Shown: piece by piece, positions 1-5,469 of the stretch
How positions within the stretch are numbered: the first letter of the stretch is position 1
How the letters are laid out: the number at the start of each line of letters is the position of its first letter
Source of the DNA: JBBDNC01 sp040877875
Lineage (GTDB): Bacteria > Bacteroidota > Rhodothermia > Balneolales > Balneolaceae
Assembly: GCA_040877875.1 (NCBI GenBank)
Contig: JBBDNC010000060.1
Coordinates: 1-5,469 of the forward strand
Reading direction: 5' to 3'
Length of the DNA: 5,469 nucleotides
Position numbers and translations under genes: made by a program
Notes under the pieces: generated by a model
Told to the model about the DNA's origin: nothing
The model's database searches: none
The model's input: the letters and a program-made list of their open reading frames with translations, nothing else

Positions 1-175
1 CATCATCAACAAAGAAAACGGGCAGATTTTAGGCGCTCATATTTTGGGCACCAAAGCGGAGGAGGTGATTAATCTCTTTGCAATGGCAATGAATCAGCAT
101 ATGAAGGCCGTGGAATTGAAGCAGATGATCTACGCTTATCCCTCGCACGCTTCGGATATTCCGTATATGGTTTAA
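1..175 (+). CDS. MerA-like pyridine nucleotide-disulfide oxidoreductase, C-terminal end (partial)
   Basis: Only the last 57 codons are inside the window; the gene enters from the left, is read in frame from base 2, and ends at TAA 173-175. The peptide contains GQILGAHILG, the strand typical of the dimerisation domain of flavoprotein disulfide reductases, followed by a helix (VINLFAMAMNQHM) and the terminal segment MIYAYPSHASDIPYMV. The YAYPS stretch sits where glutathione reductase and lipoamide dehydrogenase carry the catalytic His-Pro-Thr; a Tyr there, as in MerA-type enzymes, places it in the mercuric-reductase-like branch. Enzymes of this family are cytoplasmic FAD homodimers that pass electrons from NAD(P)H to a disulfide or metal-thiolate substrate. 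The substrate here is unknown, because the FAD site and redox Cys pair lie outside the window. It ends in SDIPYMV without the arginine-rich tail of the complete paralogue at 2992-4437, so the two are different subtypes. The family call is fairly sure; specificity is not. Confidence 0.85.
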   Translation, partial: IINKENGQILGAHILGTKAEEVINLFAMAMNQHMKAVELKQMIYAYPSHASDIPYMV

Positions 176-517
176 AAAATATGTTGTTGTCCGGGGATAA
201 ATTGTGGTTGCTATACTTAAAACATGCTCCTTCGTCTACTCCGAGTACAGGGATACCAGGTTCAAAAATTAAAGCCCAGATTAACTGAAAAGAGCTGATC
301 TTCATCAGAAATACTGTACGTTGCTGTCAGCACGGCCCGGCGGAACGGACTGATCCACAAGCCACTATAAAGTAATATCTTGCTTCTTTAATCAAGTGGA
401 AACGGCCTGTTTAAAATCAGCTCTGAAGAACCTTTTTTACTCTCCTTCATATTCTTCGTGCTATGATGTCGGTTCAGGTAATTTCTAAATGTAAACAAAA
501 CCTGGGATGTGAATACA
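176..517. other. Intergenic stretch without a recognisable gene
   Basis: About 340 bp between the reductase C-terminus and the chimeric remnant. No frame on either strand gives a protein I recognise. A minus-strand frame stays open across 176-305 and on into the reverse of the upstream gene, but its peptide matches no family I know. An imperfect palindrome TACTC-C-GAGTA lies near 237-247. A promoter-like pair (TTACTC near 438, TATGAT near 462, about 19 bp apart) precedes the remnant at 518. A long spacer of that kind is typical of MerR-controlled promoters, but I see no matching dyad, so this is only suggestive. Confidence 0.5.
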
Positions 518-620
518 ATGGATTATGAAGCTATAATAATCGGAACAGGCCATGCCGTCATCTCCTTCGACGAACATACACTTGACAAACAAACCATCAT
601 TGAGACCGTCAACTACCCGA
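518..620 (+). pseudogene. Chimeric remnant: disulfide-reductase N-terminus joined to the end of an HMA domain
   Basis: ATG at 518 begins MDYEAIIIGTG, the first beta strand and start of the GxGxxG FAD-binding turn of a MerA-like flavoprotein reductase. Directly after it, in the same frame, comes HAVISFDEHTLDKQTIIETV. This fits the C-terminal half of a heavy-metal-associated (MerP/CopZ-type) domain: a 'V-x-F-D' strand followed by the second helix, before the usual Gly-Tyr. The third Gly of the FAD motif is missing, as are the redox cysteines of the reductase and the GMTCxxC metal site of the HMA domain, so neither part can work. Similarity to known families fades near 613, and the frame then runs antisense to the neighbouring LLM gene until TGA at 701-703. 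I infer a large deletion that joined two genes, perhaps at a short shared GGCCA-like sequence around 549-553. A short novel protein is conceivable but less likely. The reductase half is the surer identification; the HMA half rests on pattern. Confidence 0.6.
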
Positions 621-1634
621 CTACCGGACTGCCGGAGCAACTTCTGTGCCGAGAAGCTCGATGGCACGCAGTACTTTTTTATGTGGGATGGTGCCGACGG
701 TGAGCTGCAGGAGAAACCGGCTGTGACCGAAGATTTCATACTGGTAAAGGATTTTATCGATTATCTCCTGCGGACTTCCAACGAAATTGGCCCCCTTCAT
801 TGTTCGGGAAGCTTCGAACTGTTCACGAGTCATCGGAGGCCAGCCGCGTTCTCTTCCGATTTTATCCATCGTATGGGCAAACGCCGGAAACGCCACGTCA
901 GACGCCTGCTGGGACTGATCGGCAATAAAGCCGTGGGAGTTGATGCTTAACGCGGGTGGGTTTTTCCCGTGTTCCCGTGCCCCTCGTTCATGGATTTCAG
1001 CCAATGGTTTGAATCGTTCAGGTTCACCTCCGATGATACCGAGAGCCATTGGCAGGCCCAATGCACCAGCCCGGTAAGCGGATTGGGGCGTTCCGCCAAC
1101 GGCCACCCAGACCGGCAGGGGATTCTGAACCGGCCGTGGATAAACGGCACGGTCATTGATAGAGGGGCGGTGTTGGCCGGACCAGCTCACCTGCTCCGAT
1201 TCGCGAACTTTTAGCAGCAGATCTAATTTTTCAGCAAAGAGTTCGTCGTAGTCATTTAAATCGTAACCGAACAAAGGAAACGATTCAACAAATGAACCGC
1301 GGCCGACTATAATTTCCGCGCGTCCGCCGGAGAGCAGATCCAATGTTGAATAATGCTGAAAAACCCGGACCGGGTCGTCTGAACCGAGTACTGTCACAGC
1401 AGGGGTGAGGCGGATATTTTTCGTCCTTTCTGCAGCCGCCGCCAGTAATACAGAAGGGGCGGAGGAGACGTATTCTTCGCGATGGTGTTCGCCGATACCG
1501 AACACATCCAGTCCGACTTGATCAGCGAGTTCGATCTCTTCCATCAGGTTTTGAATCCGTTCTTGAGGAGAGGGGGTTTGTCCCGTCTCTGCATCCGGGG
1601 TGGTTTCAACAAATGTGTAAATGCCTATTTCCAT
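621..1634 (-). CDS. LLM-class flavin-dependent oxidoreductase (luciferase-like monooxygenase)
   Basis: This complete 337-residue protein of the bacterial-luciferase superfamily is a TIM-barrel enzyme that uses reduced FMN, supplied by a partner reductase, to oxygenate small organic substrates in the cytoplasm. Diagnostic stretches in order are MEIGIYTFVE at the start, IELADQVGLDVFGIGEHHR (about 34-52, with the GEHH motif at 48-51), LTPAVTVLGSDDPVRVFQ (about 76-93), LLSGGRAEIIVGRGSF (about 100-115), YPRPVQNPLPVWVAVGG (about 165-181) and the late GSPQEIIDKI helix (about 286-295). The length and the opening resemble the LLM_2I7G subgroup of probable oxidoreductases, whose substrates are unknown. 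The start is the Met beginning the first barrel strand; no good Shine-Dalgarno site precedes it, only an A/T-rich leader with TATAAAA. It lies downstream of the broken nucleoside transporter on the same strand, 272 bp away, so it probably has its own promoter. Its stop abuts the chimeric remnant and no terminator hairpin is evident. The frame is intact. Confidence 0.93.
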   Translation of the reverse strand: MEIGIYTFVETTPDAETGQTPSPQERIQNLMEEIELADQVGLDVFGIGEHHREEYVSSAPSVLLAAAAERTKNIRLTPAVTVLGSDDPVRVFQHYSTLDLLSGGRAEIIVGRGSFVESFPLFGYDLNDYDELFAEKLDLLLKVRESEQVSWSGQHRPSINDRAVYPRPVQNPLPVWVAVGGTPQSAYRAGALGLPMALGIIGGEPERFKPLAEIHERGAREHGKNPPALSINSHGFIADQSQQASDVAFPAFAHTMDKIGRERGWPPMTREQFEASRTMKGANFVGSPQEIIDKILYQYEIFGHSRFLLQLTVGTIPHKKVLRAIELLGTEVAPAVR

Positions 1635-1906
1635 ATTGCCGAGGTCCGTTTTATATTTTTTTCCGGGTGGCAGGACACCTGGATTTAGTTGGTTCTTAAA
1701 AATCTGCCGCCCTTACAAACCTGTATTATTTCAAAAGCGTTCATGTTGCCGGTCAAGAAGTCGAAAGCTTTTTTTTATAGAGGCAGTATCGAACCTTCAG
1801 CAAATATTTATAATACTGAACGGTGAGCAGTCTGACTTTCCGATCCGGTTCATTTTCCAGGCAGAGGGCAAAAAGTCCAACAAAATAGAAAAGGGACCCC
1901 TGGCAA
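1635..1906. other. Spacer between nucleoside-transporter pseudogene and LLM gene
   Basis: No gene is recognised in these 272 bp. They should contain the promoter of the minus-strand LLM gene; A/T-rich tracts lie just upstream of its start (about 1649-1662). A small stem, CCGGGTG / CACCTGG with one G-T pair and a 6-nt loop, lies at 1663-1682 but has no adjoining T-run in the right place for a terminator. No clear terminator follows the transporter stop at 1907. Confidence 0.5.
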
Positions 1907-2355
1907 CTAAAATAACATGCCTGCAATCGTTGCTGTCATCAGATTTGCCATGGTACCGGCGATTACTGCAAGAATTCCAAATCTTGCAAGATCCGATTTT
2001 CTGTTCGGTGCAATCCCGCCGATACCGCCTATTTGGATGGCTATAGAACCAAAATTGGCGAACCCGCATAATGCAAAGGTAGCCATGGTAATTGTTTTCG
2101 GTGTTAAAAGGCCAGCCGAGATCATATCAGCCATCTGAAGATATGCCACAAACTCATTTAATACGATCTTGGTTCCTATAAGTGAGCCCATATTTCTGAC
2201 AATTCCCTGTCTTTCATGATCAAACCTGCAAGTAGAAATTGAATACCGAGTCCGCTGCCAACCAGTTTCCAGTTAATCGCTTTACGGTTTTTGCTGAATA
2301 CTACAGCAATAAACAGGATAACTGTGATCCCGATGATTCCACGTAAAATATCCAT
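1907..2355 (-). pseudogene. nupC: Concentrative nucleoside transporter (NupC/CNT), internally deleted and frameshifted
   Basis: Two ends of one CNT-family nucleoside:cation symporter are present and the middle is gone. From ATG at 2355 the frame reads MDILRGIIGITVILFIAVVF then SKNRKAINWKLVGSGLG, the standard N-terminus with its first membrane helix; this frame stops at TAG 2176-2178. In another frame, from about 2197 to the stop at 1907, it reads GSLIGTKIVLNEFVAYLQ, then TMATFALCGFANFGSIAIQ, IGGIGGIAPNRKSDLARFG and NLMTATIAGMLF. These are the conserved C-terminal transport core (the NEF and GFANF segments) and the last helix. Intact members have about 400-430 residues, whereas here about 50 + 95 codons survive, so roughly 270 codons were lost around 2195-2215 with a change of frame. 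The remaining C-terminal piece could still be translated from ATG 2191, but it lacks the helices needed for transport. Loss of function is inferred with high confidence; an assembly error is the main alternative. Confidence 0.9.
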
Positions 2356-2666
2356 TGGAAGTTTATATTTGGTTTGTTAAGCTGATTAAGCTTCCGTTTC
2401 ATCGTAATTTACTTTTCTGTCATGAGTTTGATCCGTATGTCAATTCGTGAATCAAAGTACAACACGCATCATGAAGCTTCTTTCAGACTAATAAAATATT
2501 TGAATTTTCCAAGGAAGTAAGATCCTTTAATCGGAATACATCTATTTCAACAGTCGATTCAAAGATGAATGTATGAGGGTTTCAGCGGGCCGTCAGATCT
2601 GCAGTCACTTCAACTTAATTTTCCTCTTTAAATGTGTATTATCGATAAAAACAGTTGGCAATTTAT
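2356..2666. other. A/T-rich intergenic region between divergent units
   Basis: About 310 bp separate the transporter pseudogene start (-) from the membrane-protein gene (+). I find no convincing gene, RNA or repeat. It should hold the promoter of the plus-strand pair: a weak sigma70-like candidate has TATTAT at 2637-2642 with a poor -35 match (TTAATT, 2615-2620). On the minus strand just upstream of the transporter, a short peptide ending DRKVNYDETEA before a stop (about 2390-2440) could be the tail of a lost upstream gene, but it is too short to identify. A direct repeat TTAAGC-TGA-TTAAGC lies near 2378-2392. Confidence 0.45.
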
Positions 2667-3008
2667 ATGAGTATAGAACAACTCTATGAGTGGTTTTTGG
2701 GGTTAGGAGAGCCTTATGGAGTAGATCCGGTAATATTCGGTTTAATCTATGTCGGGGCTGTTCCATTTTTTTGGGTTGCTATTACCTGGCTTGTATATAA
2801 TATTCGCAAAAAACGATCAGTAACCGGCCCGGTTTTAATGGCTTGCGGTTGTGCTGTTTCAGCGTATGTCTATCTTATTATTGCCGGAGAGAATGTTCCC
2901 TTGTGGGTTTATGGTCTTATTGCAGTAATTATCGTTTATGCAATTTATGCGACCTTGAGAAAGGTGAATCAAAAAAAGAAAGAGGTTTTAAATGAAGAAG
3001 GCGTTTGA
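2667..3008 (+). CDS. Small three-helix membrane protein, coupled to the downstream reductase
   Basis: This 113-residue protein of unrecognised family has three predicted membrane segments: about 21-44 (VIFGLIYVGAVPFFWVAITW), 53-73 (with a Cys-Gly-Cys at 60-62) and 77-97. The basic RKKR (47-50) and the lysine-rich tail (99-105) predict an outside N-terminus and a cytoplasmic C-terminus by the positive-inside rule. I chose ATG 2667 over an in-frame TTG at 2655; neither has a Shine-Dalgarno site. Its last 17 bases overlap the start of the oxidoreductase gene, so the two are almost certainly co-transcribed and probably translationally coupled. By analogy with other bacteria, where MerA-like reductases sit beside small or TVP38-type membrane proteins, it might anchor or partner the reductase at the membrane; that is inference. 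It carries no heme-ligand histidines and no quinone or metal motif that I can name. The gene is very likely real, given its hydrophobic pattern and tight linkage; its function is unknown. Confidence 0.82.
   Translation: MSIEQLYEWFLGLGEPYGVDPVIFGLIYVGAVPFFWVAITWLVYNIRKKRSVTGPVLMACGCAVSAYVYLIIAGENVPLWVYGLIAVIIVYAIYATLRKVNQKKKEVLNEEGV
2981..2985 (+). promoter_or_regulatory. Ribosome binding site of the disulfide oxidoreductase
   Basis: AGAGG lies six bases upstream of ATG 2992, inside the last codons of the membrane-protein gene. It supports this start, which opens directly into the FAD-binding strand, and makes it the best Shine-Dalgarno-like site in the window. Confidence 0.6.
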
Positions 3009-4437
3009 TCTTGTAGTGATAGGGGGCGGAGCAGCCGGGTTGACGGCAGCCGGAGTAGGAGTCAGTTTCGGAGCAAAAACCATGTTGGTTGAAAAACATA
3101 AACTGGGAGGGGATTGTACCTGGTATGGGTGTGTACCAAGCAAGGTTTTATTGAACCAGGCGAAGCGAGCTTCTGTTTCGGGGCAGCCTGTCGAATATCA
3201 AACGGTGAAGAATAAGCTGGATTCAATTCGCCGTGAGATCTACGAAGATGCGGATCACCCTGATATATTCCGGAAAATGGGGATTGTAGTTGAAGAGGGA
3301 GAAGCAAAATTCCTTGACAAACATACGATACAGATTCATAAATCCAATGGAAATACTCAGGAGGTCTCCAGCCGCTATTTTATCATCGCCACCGGGAGCC
3401 GGGCATTTGTTCCCCCCGTAAAAGGGATTGAGGAAACTCCGTATTTAACCAATCAAACTCTGTTTGATCTTGAACAACAACCTGAAAGCATGATCATTGT
3501 AGGTGCGGGGCCGATCGGTACGGAGATGGCTCAGGCTTTTCAACGCTTGGGAACTGAAGTAACGGTAGTGGACATGCTGGATAGAATCTTGTCGAACGAT
3601 GAACCGGAACTCACTGCAATCTTGCAACAAAAACTCATGGAAGAAGGAGTGACCTATAAACTTCAGGCTGGCGTTCAGTCTGTCGAAGGGAATGAACATC
3701 TTGTAACCGTCACGATTGAACGGAACGGGAAGAGAGAGCAGATTGAAGCTGAAAAATTGTTAATGGCAACGGGAAGGCGTGCCAGTTTTGAAACGTTGGA
3801 TCTTAAAGCAGCCGGGGTTGAATCCGGAAAAACCGGGATCACGGTCAATGACAAATGCCGAACCAGCCAGAGAAATATTTATGCCATAGGAGATGTGACC
3901 GGTCTGTATCAGTTTACTCATATGTCCGAGCATATGGCTAAAGTTGCCGCCAGCAATGCATTGCTGAAGGTACCGATGAAAATTGATCATGCTCATGTGC
4001 CCTGGTGTACCTATACAGATCCTGAAATGGCGCATGTGGGGGCGACCCAACGGCAGCTTGAGGAGAACGGTACCTCCTATGAAGTTTACAAATTTCCATA
4101 CGATATGATCGACCGTGCCATTACAGATGAAGAGACGACTGGATGGATATGGGTATATGCGAAAAAATGGAGCGGTAAAATCCTGGGGGCGGATGTACTG
4201 GGTGCCCACGCTGGAGAGATGATCGGCCAGTACGCCCTGGCCATGAAAAACGGGGTATCCCTTAAGAATATGGCGGATACTATTTATCCTTATCCCAGCT
4301 ATGGTCTCGGTGCGCGCCGGGCGGCAGATCAATGGTATGTTAAAAACCAGAGCCGAACCCTTGTCAAATGGATCAAACGGTTGTTCGGACACCGCGGGCC
4401 CTTGCCGGACCTCAGTGATCCGGACCGGATTGTGTAG
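2992..4437 (+). CDS. MerA-like FAD-dependent pyridine nucleotide-disulfide oxidoreductase, complete
   Basis: This 481-residue class I flavoprotein disulfide reductase probably works as a cytoplasmic homodimer moving electrons from NAD(P)H through FAD to a Cys pair and on to an unknown acceptor. Features in order are the FAD-binding GGGAAG (11-16), the redox pair in GGDCTWYGCVPSK (Cys42, Cys47), ATGSRAFVPP (133-142), the NAD(P)-binding IIVGAGPIGTEMAQAF (168-183), ATGRR (259-263), the second FAD motif IYAIGDVTG (297-304), and the dimerisation domain from about 336 (VPWCTYTDPEMAHVG). In place of the His-Pro-Thr...Glu catalytic base there is YPYPSYGLG (432-440), with a Tyr at the His position as in MerA. 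It is not a classical mercuric reductase: it has no N-terminal HMA domain and no C-terminal vicinal Cys pair, ending instead in a basic tail (about 448-481, VKWIKRLFGHR). The start is supported by AGAGG six bases upstream. It overlaps the membrane-protein gene by 17 bp and is followed by a strong stem-loop. The common 'mercuric reductase' database label should not be taken as its function. Confidence 0.94.
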   Translation: MKKAFDLVVIGGGAAGLTAAGVGVSFGAKTMLVEKHKLGGDCTWYGCVPSKVLLNQAKRASVSGQPVEYQTVKNKLDSIRREIYEDADHPDIFRKMGIVVEEGEAKFLDKHTIQIHKSNGNTQEVSSRYFIIATGSRAFVPPVKGIEETPYLTNQTLFDLEQQPESMIIVGAGPIGTEMAQAFQRLGTEVTVVDMLDRILSNDEPELTAILQQKLMEEGVTYKLQAGVQSVEGNEHLVTVTIERNGKREQIEAEKLLMATGRRASFETLDLKAAGVESGKTGITVNDKCRTSQRNIYAIGDVTGLYQFTHMSEHMAKVAASNALLKVPMKIDHAHVPWCTYTDPEMAHVGATQRQLEENGTSYEVYKFPYDMIDRAITDEETTGWIWVYAKKWSGKILGADVLGAHAGEMIGQYALAMKNGVSLKNMADTIYPYPSYGLGARRAADQWYVKNQSRTLVKWIKRLFGHRGPLPDLSDPDRIV

Positions 4438-4444
4438 ATAAAAA

Positions 4445-4477
4445 AATAAGGGACAGATCGTTCATCTGTCCCTTATT
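4445..4477. terminator. Bidirectional intrinsic terminator between convergent genes
   Basis: The arms AATAAGGGACAGAT (4445-4458) and ATCTGTCCCTTATT (4464-4477) form a perfect 14-bp inverted repeat with a 5-nt loop. It begins 7 bp after the oxidoreductase stop. On the plus strand the tail is only moderately T-rich (TTATTGATT). On the minus strand the stem is followed by TTATTTTTTTAT, a proper T-run, so it should also terminate transcripts of the DsrE gene arriving from the right. Confidence 0.88.
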
Positions 4478-4487
4478 GATTAGGAGG

Positions 4488-4515
4488 CCGGGAAGCCATA
4501 CACTATGACTCCCGG
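4488..4515. repeat. Short inverted repeat in the convergent 3' region
   Basis: CCGGGA (4488-4493) and TCCCGG (4510-4515) are perfectly complementary across a 16-nt loop. It lies between the main terminator and the DsrE stop codon. It may be a minor 3' stem, but no T-run adjoins it on either side. Confidence 0.3.
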
Positions 4516-4552
4516 GTTCATGAGTGATAGTAGTTCATTAAGTGTCTTCAGT

Positions 4553-4909
4553 TCAGAAGGTAACCACCTGATAGCCATCTATAATAAAATTTCGCAAGCT
4601 TGGATGCTGATCGTACTCATCTATCAGCGTGATATCCGTTTTTTCAATCTCGTTGATCACCCCGAATGATTTAGCACAAAACTTGCAGGCGCCATAAATC
4701 TTGTCCTTAACAGCCTGATAAAGCGGATGGGCTTTATGGTTTTCATCTTCCAGTTCCGGAATCCATCTTGTTCCGGCTCCGTCAAACACGAGCTGAACTT
4801 CATCCTGGTTTTCCTTTAACTCTTTGGCAAACTCCAGGGCATTTGCCAGTCGTCCCAATGATTCGTGAGTTTCTGTATCCGATAGAACTACAACTGCTAC
4901 TTTAGCCAT
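4553..4909 (-). CDS. DsrE-family protein
   Basis: This 118-residue single-domain DsrE/DsrF-like protein is probably cytoplasmic. It starts MAKVAVVVLSDTETHESLGR, the first strand and loop of the fold. Then come a helix (ANALEFAKELKE, about 22-33), the strand EVQLVFDGAGTRWIPEL (about 37-53), a GACKFCAKSFG segment with a CxxC (Cys75, Cys78) and the closing strand GYQVVTF. Family members bind or relay sulfur through a conserved Cys in larger complexes (DsrEFH, TusBCD), but many stand-alone ones have no known role. The CxxC here could bind a metal or act as a redox pair. An in-frame ATG at 4936 would add nine residues; I prefer 4909 because the conserved fold begins there, although neither start has a Shine-Dalgarno site. 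It lies 90 bp downstream of the DUF3179 gene on the same strand, so co-transcription is likely, and its transcript should end at the 4445-4477 stem. Confidence 0.88.
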   Translation of the reverse strand: MAKVAVVVLSDTETHESLGRLANALEFAKELKENQDEVQLVFDGAGTRWIPELEDENHKAHPLYQAVKDKIYGACKFCAKSFGVINEIEKTDITLIDEYDQHPSLRNFIIDGYQVVTF

Positions 4910-4999
4910 ACTTGTGTATGATTTTGAATTTAACATTTTAATGAAGATTTTGGATCTAATTGATGAGACGGCAGGGGTGAATCTTACCCTACAGGCAGA

Positions 5000-5469
5000 T
5001 TATTCAACGCTGTAAATTTCAAGCTCCGGGAAGAAGTCGGCCCATGCGAACCAGTAACCTGTGTAGGATTTCGCCGGTAAAAGTTGTTCTCCTTCCCGGG
5101 GTCCTTCGACGGCATATCCGAAAATATCCCATCGATTCCCCTCTTCATCTGTGAGGATGACGGGCAGATCATTTTGTACAGGTTCAAAATCCGGTCGCTT
5201 CCCGTCTTTCAGAGCGGCTTCAAAAGCTGAGGCAAAATTCAGGTCGGAGCTTCCGACAATGATGAATTCTCTGCCGTTAATATGATCACTGACGATATTC
5301 ACGCCCGGGCCAAACTTATTAATTGGATACACTCGTACGGTTGCAGACTCATTTGCCACATCATCTGCAATGATGCCATGAACGCGGTCTTTGTTACTGA
5401 GTCGGTCATTACGGTTTTTAACCGGAAATAAAATTCTGTCGTGGTTGACCAGGTAATCCTGGCCATAAG
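5000..5469 (-). CDS. DUF3179 domain-containing protein, C-terminal part (partial)
   Basis: The last 155 codons of a gene entering from the right are present, read in frame from base 5467 to TAA at 5000-5002. The frame is open to the window edge, so the GTG at 5359 is internal and not the start. The fragment opens YGQDYLVNHDRILFPVKNRN, followed by DRLSNKDRVHGI, and later EEGNRWDIFGYAVEGPREG and the ending GYWFAWADFFPELEIYSVE. The pattern of 'ilFPv...d.Rl..Kd.V.Gi', then 'G..W...G.a..Gp..G..L.p', then 'fWFAWa.F.Pet.vY', is that of DUF3179. Full proteins of this family have about 300-400 residues and often an export signal; their function is unknown. Some homologues carry a Cys or selenocysteine site in the N-terminal part, which cannot be seen here. 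The downstream DsrE gene is probably in the same operon. The family call is confident; no reaction is claimed. Confidence 0.88.
   Translation of the reverse strand, partial: YGQDYLVNHDRILFPVKNRNDRLSNKDRVHGIIADDVANESATVRVYPINKFGPGVNIVSDHINGREFIIVGSSDLNFASAFEAALKDGKRPDFEPVQNDLPVILTDEEGNRWDIFGYAVEGPREGEQLLPAKSYTGYWFAWADFFPELEIYSVE

Noticed and set aside
237..247. Palindrome TACTC-C-GAGTA as a MerR-type operator
   Set aside because: It is too short, not placed between -35 and -10 elements, and no regulator gene is nearby.
552..950. Plus-strand open frame of 132 codons
   Set aside because: It lies antisense to the well-supported LLM oxidoreductase over most of its length and its peptide resembles no family.
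1663..1682. Seven-pair stem CCGGGTG/CACCTGG
   Set aside because: It has one wobble pair and no T-run in terminator position, and it sits upstream of the LLM gene, not at a gene end.
1621..2046. Plus-strand open frame of 141 codons
   Set aside because: It crosses the spacer and runs antisense to the nupC C-terminal segment; the peptide is low-complexity and unrecognised.
2364..2371. TATATTTG, matching the Bacteroidota -7 box TAnnTTTG on the plus strand
   Set aside because: No suitable -33 element precedes it and the next plus-strand gene is about 300 bp away; chance is likely in A/T-rich sequence.
3760..4392. Minus-strand open frame of 210 codons
   Set aside because: It lies entirely antisense to the conserved C-terminal half of the disulfide oxidoreductase and is a shadow of its codon pattern.
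5000..5359. Treating GTG 5359 as the start of a 119-residue protein
   Set aside because: The same frame continues upstream to the window edge with conserved DUF3179 sequence, so the gene is partial rather than short.

Overview
The window looks like a chromosomal stretch from a marine or halophilic bacterium of the Bacteroidota/Balneolota/Rhodothermota group. This rests on recollection of similar proteins (NupC-type CNT transporter, DsrE and DUF3179 proteins) and on start codons that mostly lack Shine-Dalgarno sites and have A/T-rich leaders. No 16S rRNA or other phylogenetic marker is present, so the assignment is tentative.

The left part (1-2666) is a decaying, gene-poor region. It opens with the last 57 codons of a MerA-like flavoprotein disulfide reductase (+). 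A spacer of about 340 bp follows. Next is a tiny chimeric remnant in which the first 11 residues of another such reductase are joined in frame to the C-terminal half of a heavy-metal-associated (HMA) domain. That remnant abuts the 3' end of an intact LLM-class flavin-dependent oxidoreductase (-). Beyond it, also on the minus strand, is a nucleoside transporter (NupC/CNT) that keeps its first ~50 and last ~95 codons but has lost most of the middle, with a frameshift. About 310 bp with no recognisable gene follows.

The right part (2667-5469) is compact and appears intact. On the plus strand, a small three-helix membrane protein overlaps by 17 bp a complete 481-residue MerA-like pyridine nucleotide-disulfide oxidoreductase, which points to a translationally coupled pair. 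A perfect 14-bp stem follows and can act as a terminator in both directions. Facing it on the minus strand are a DsrE-family protein and, upstream of that gene, a DUF3179 protein cut by the window end.

The shared theme is redox and possibly metal or sulfur chemistry. There are three independent pieces of the same disulfide-reductase family, an HMA remnant, a DsrE protein with a CxxC motif, a flavin monooxygenase and a DUF3179 protein. The most interesting points are the two internal-deletion scars flanking an intact gene and the overlapping membrane-protein/reductase pair. I see no CRISPR array, tRNA, rRNA or recognisable transposase.
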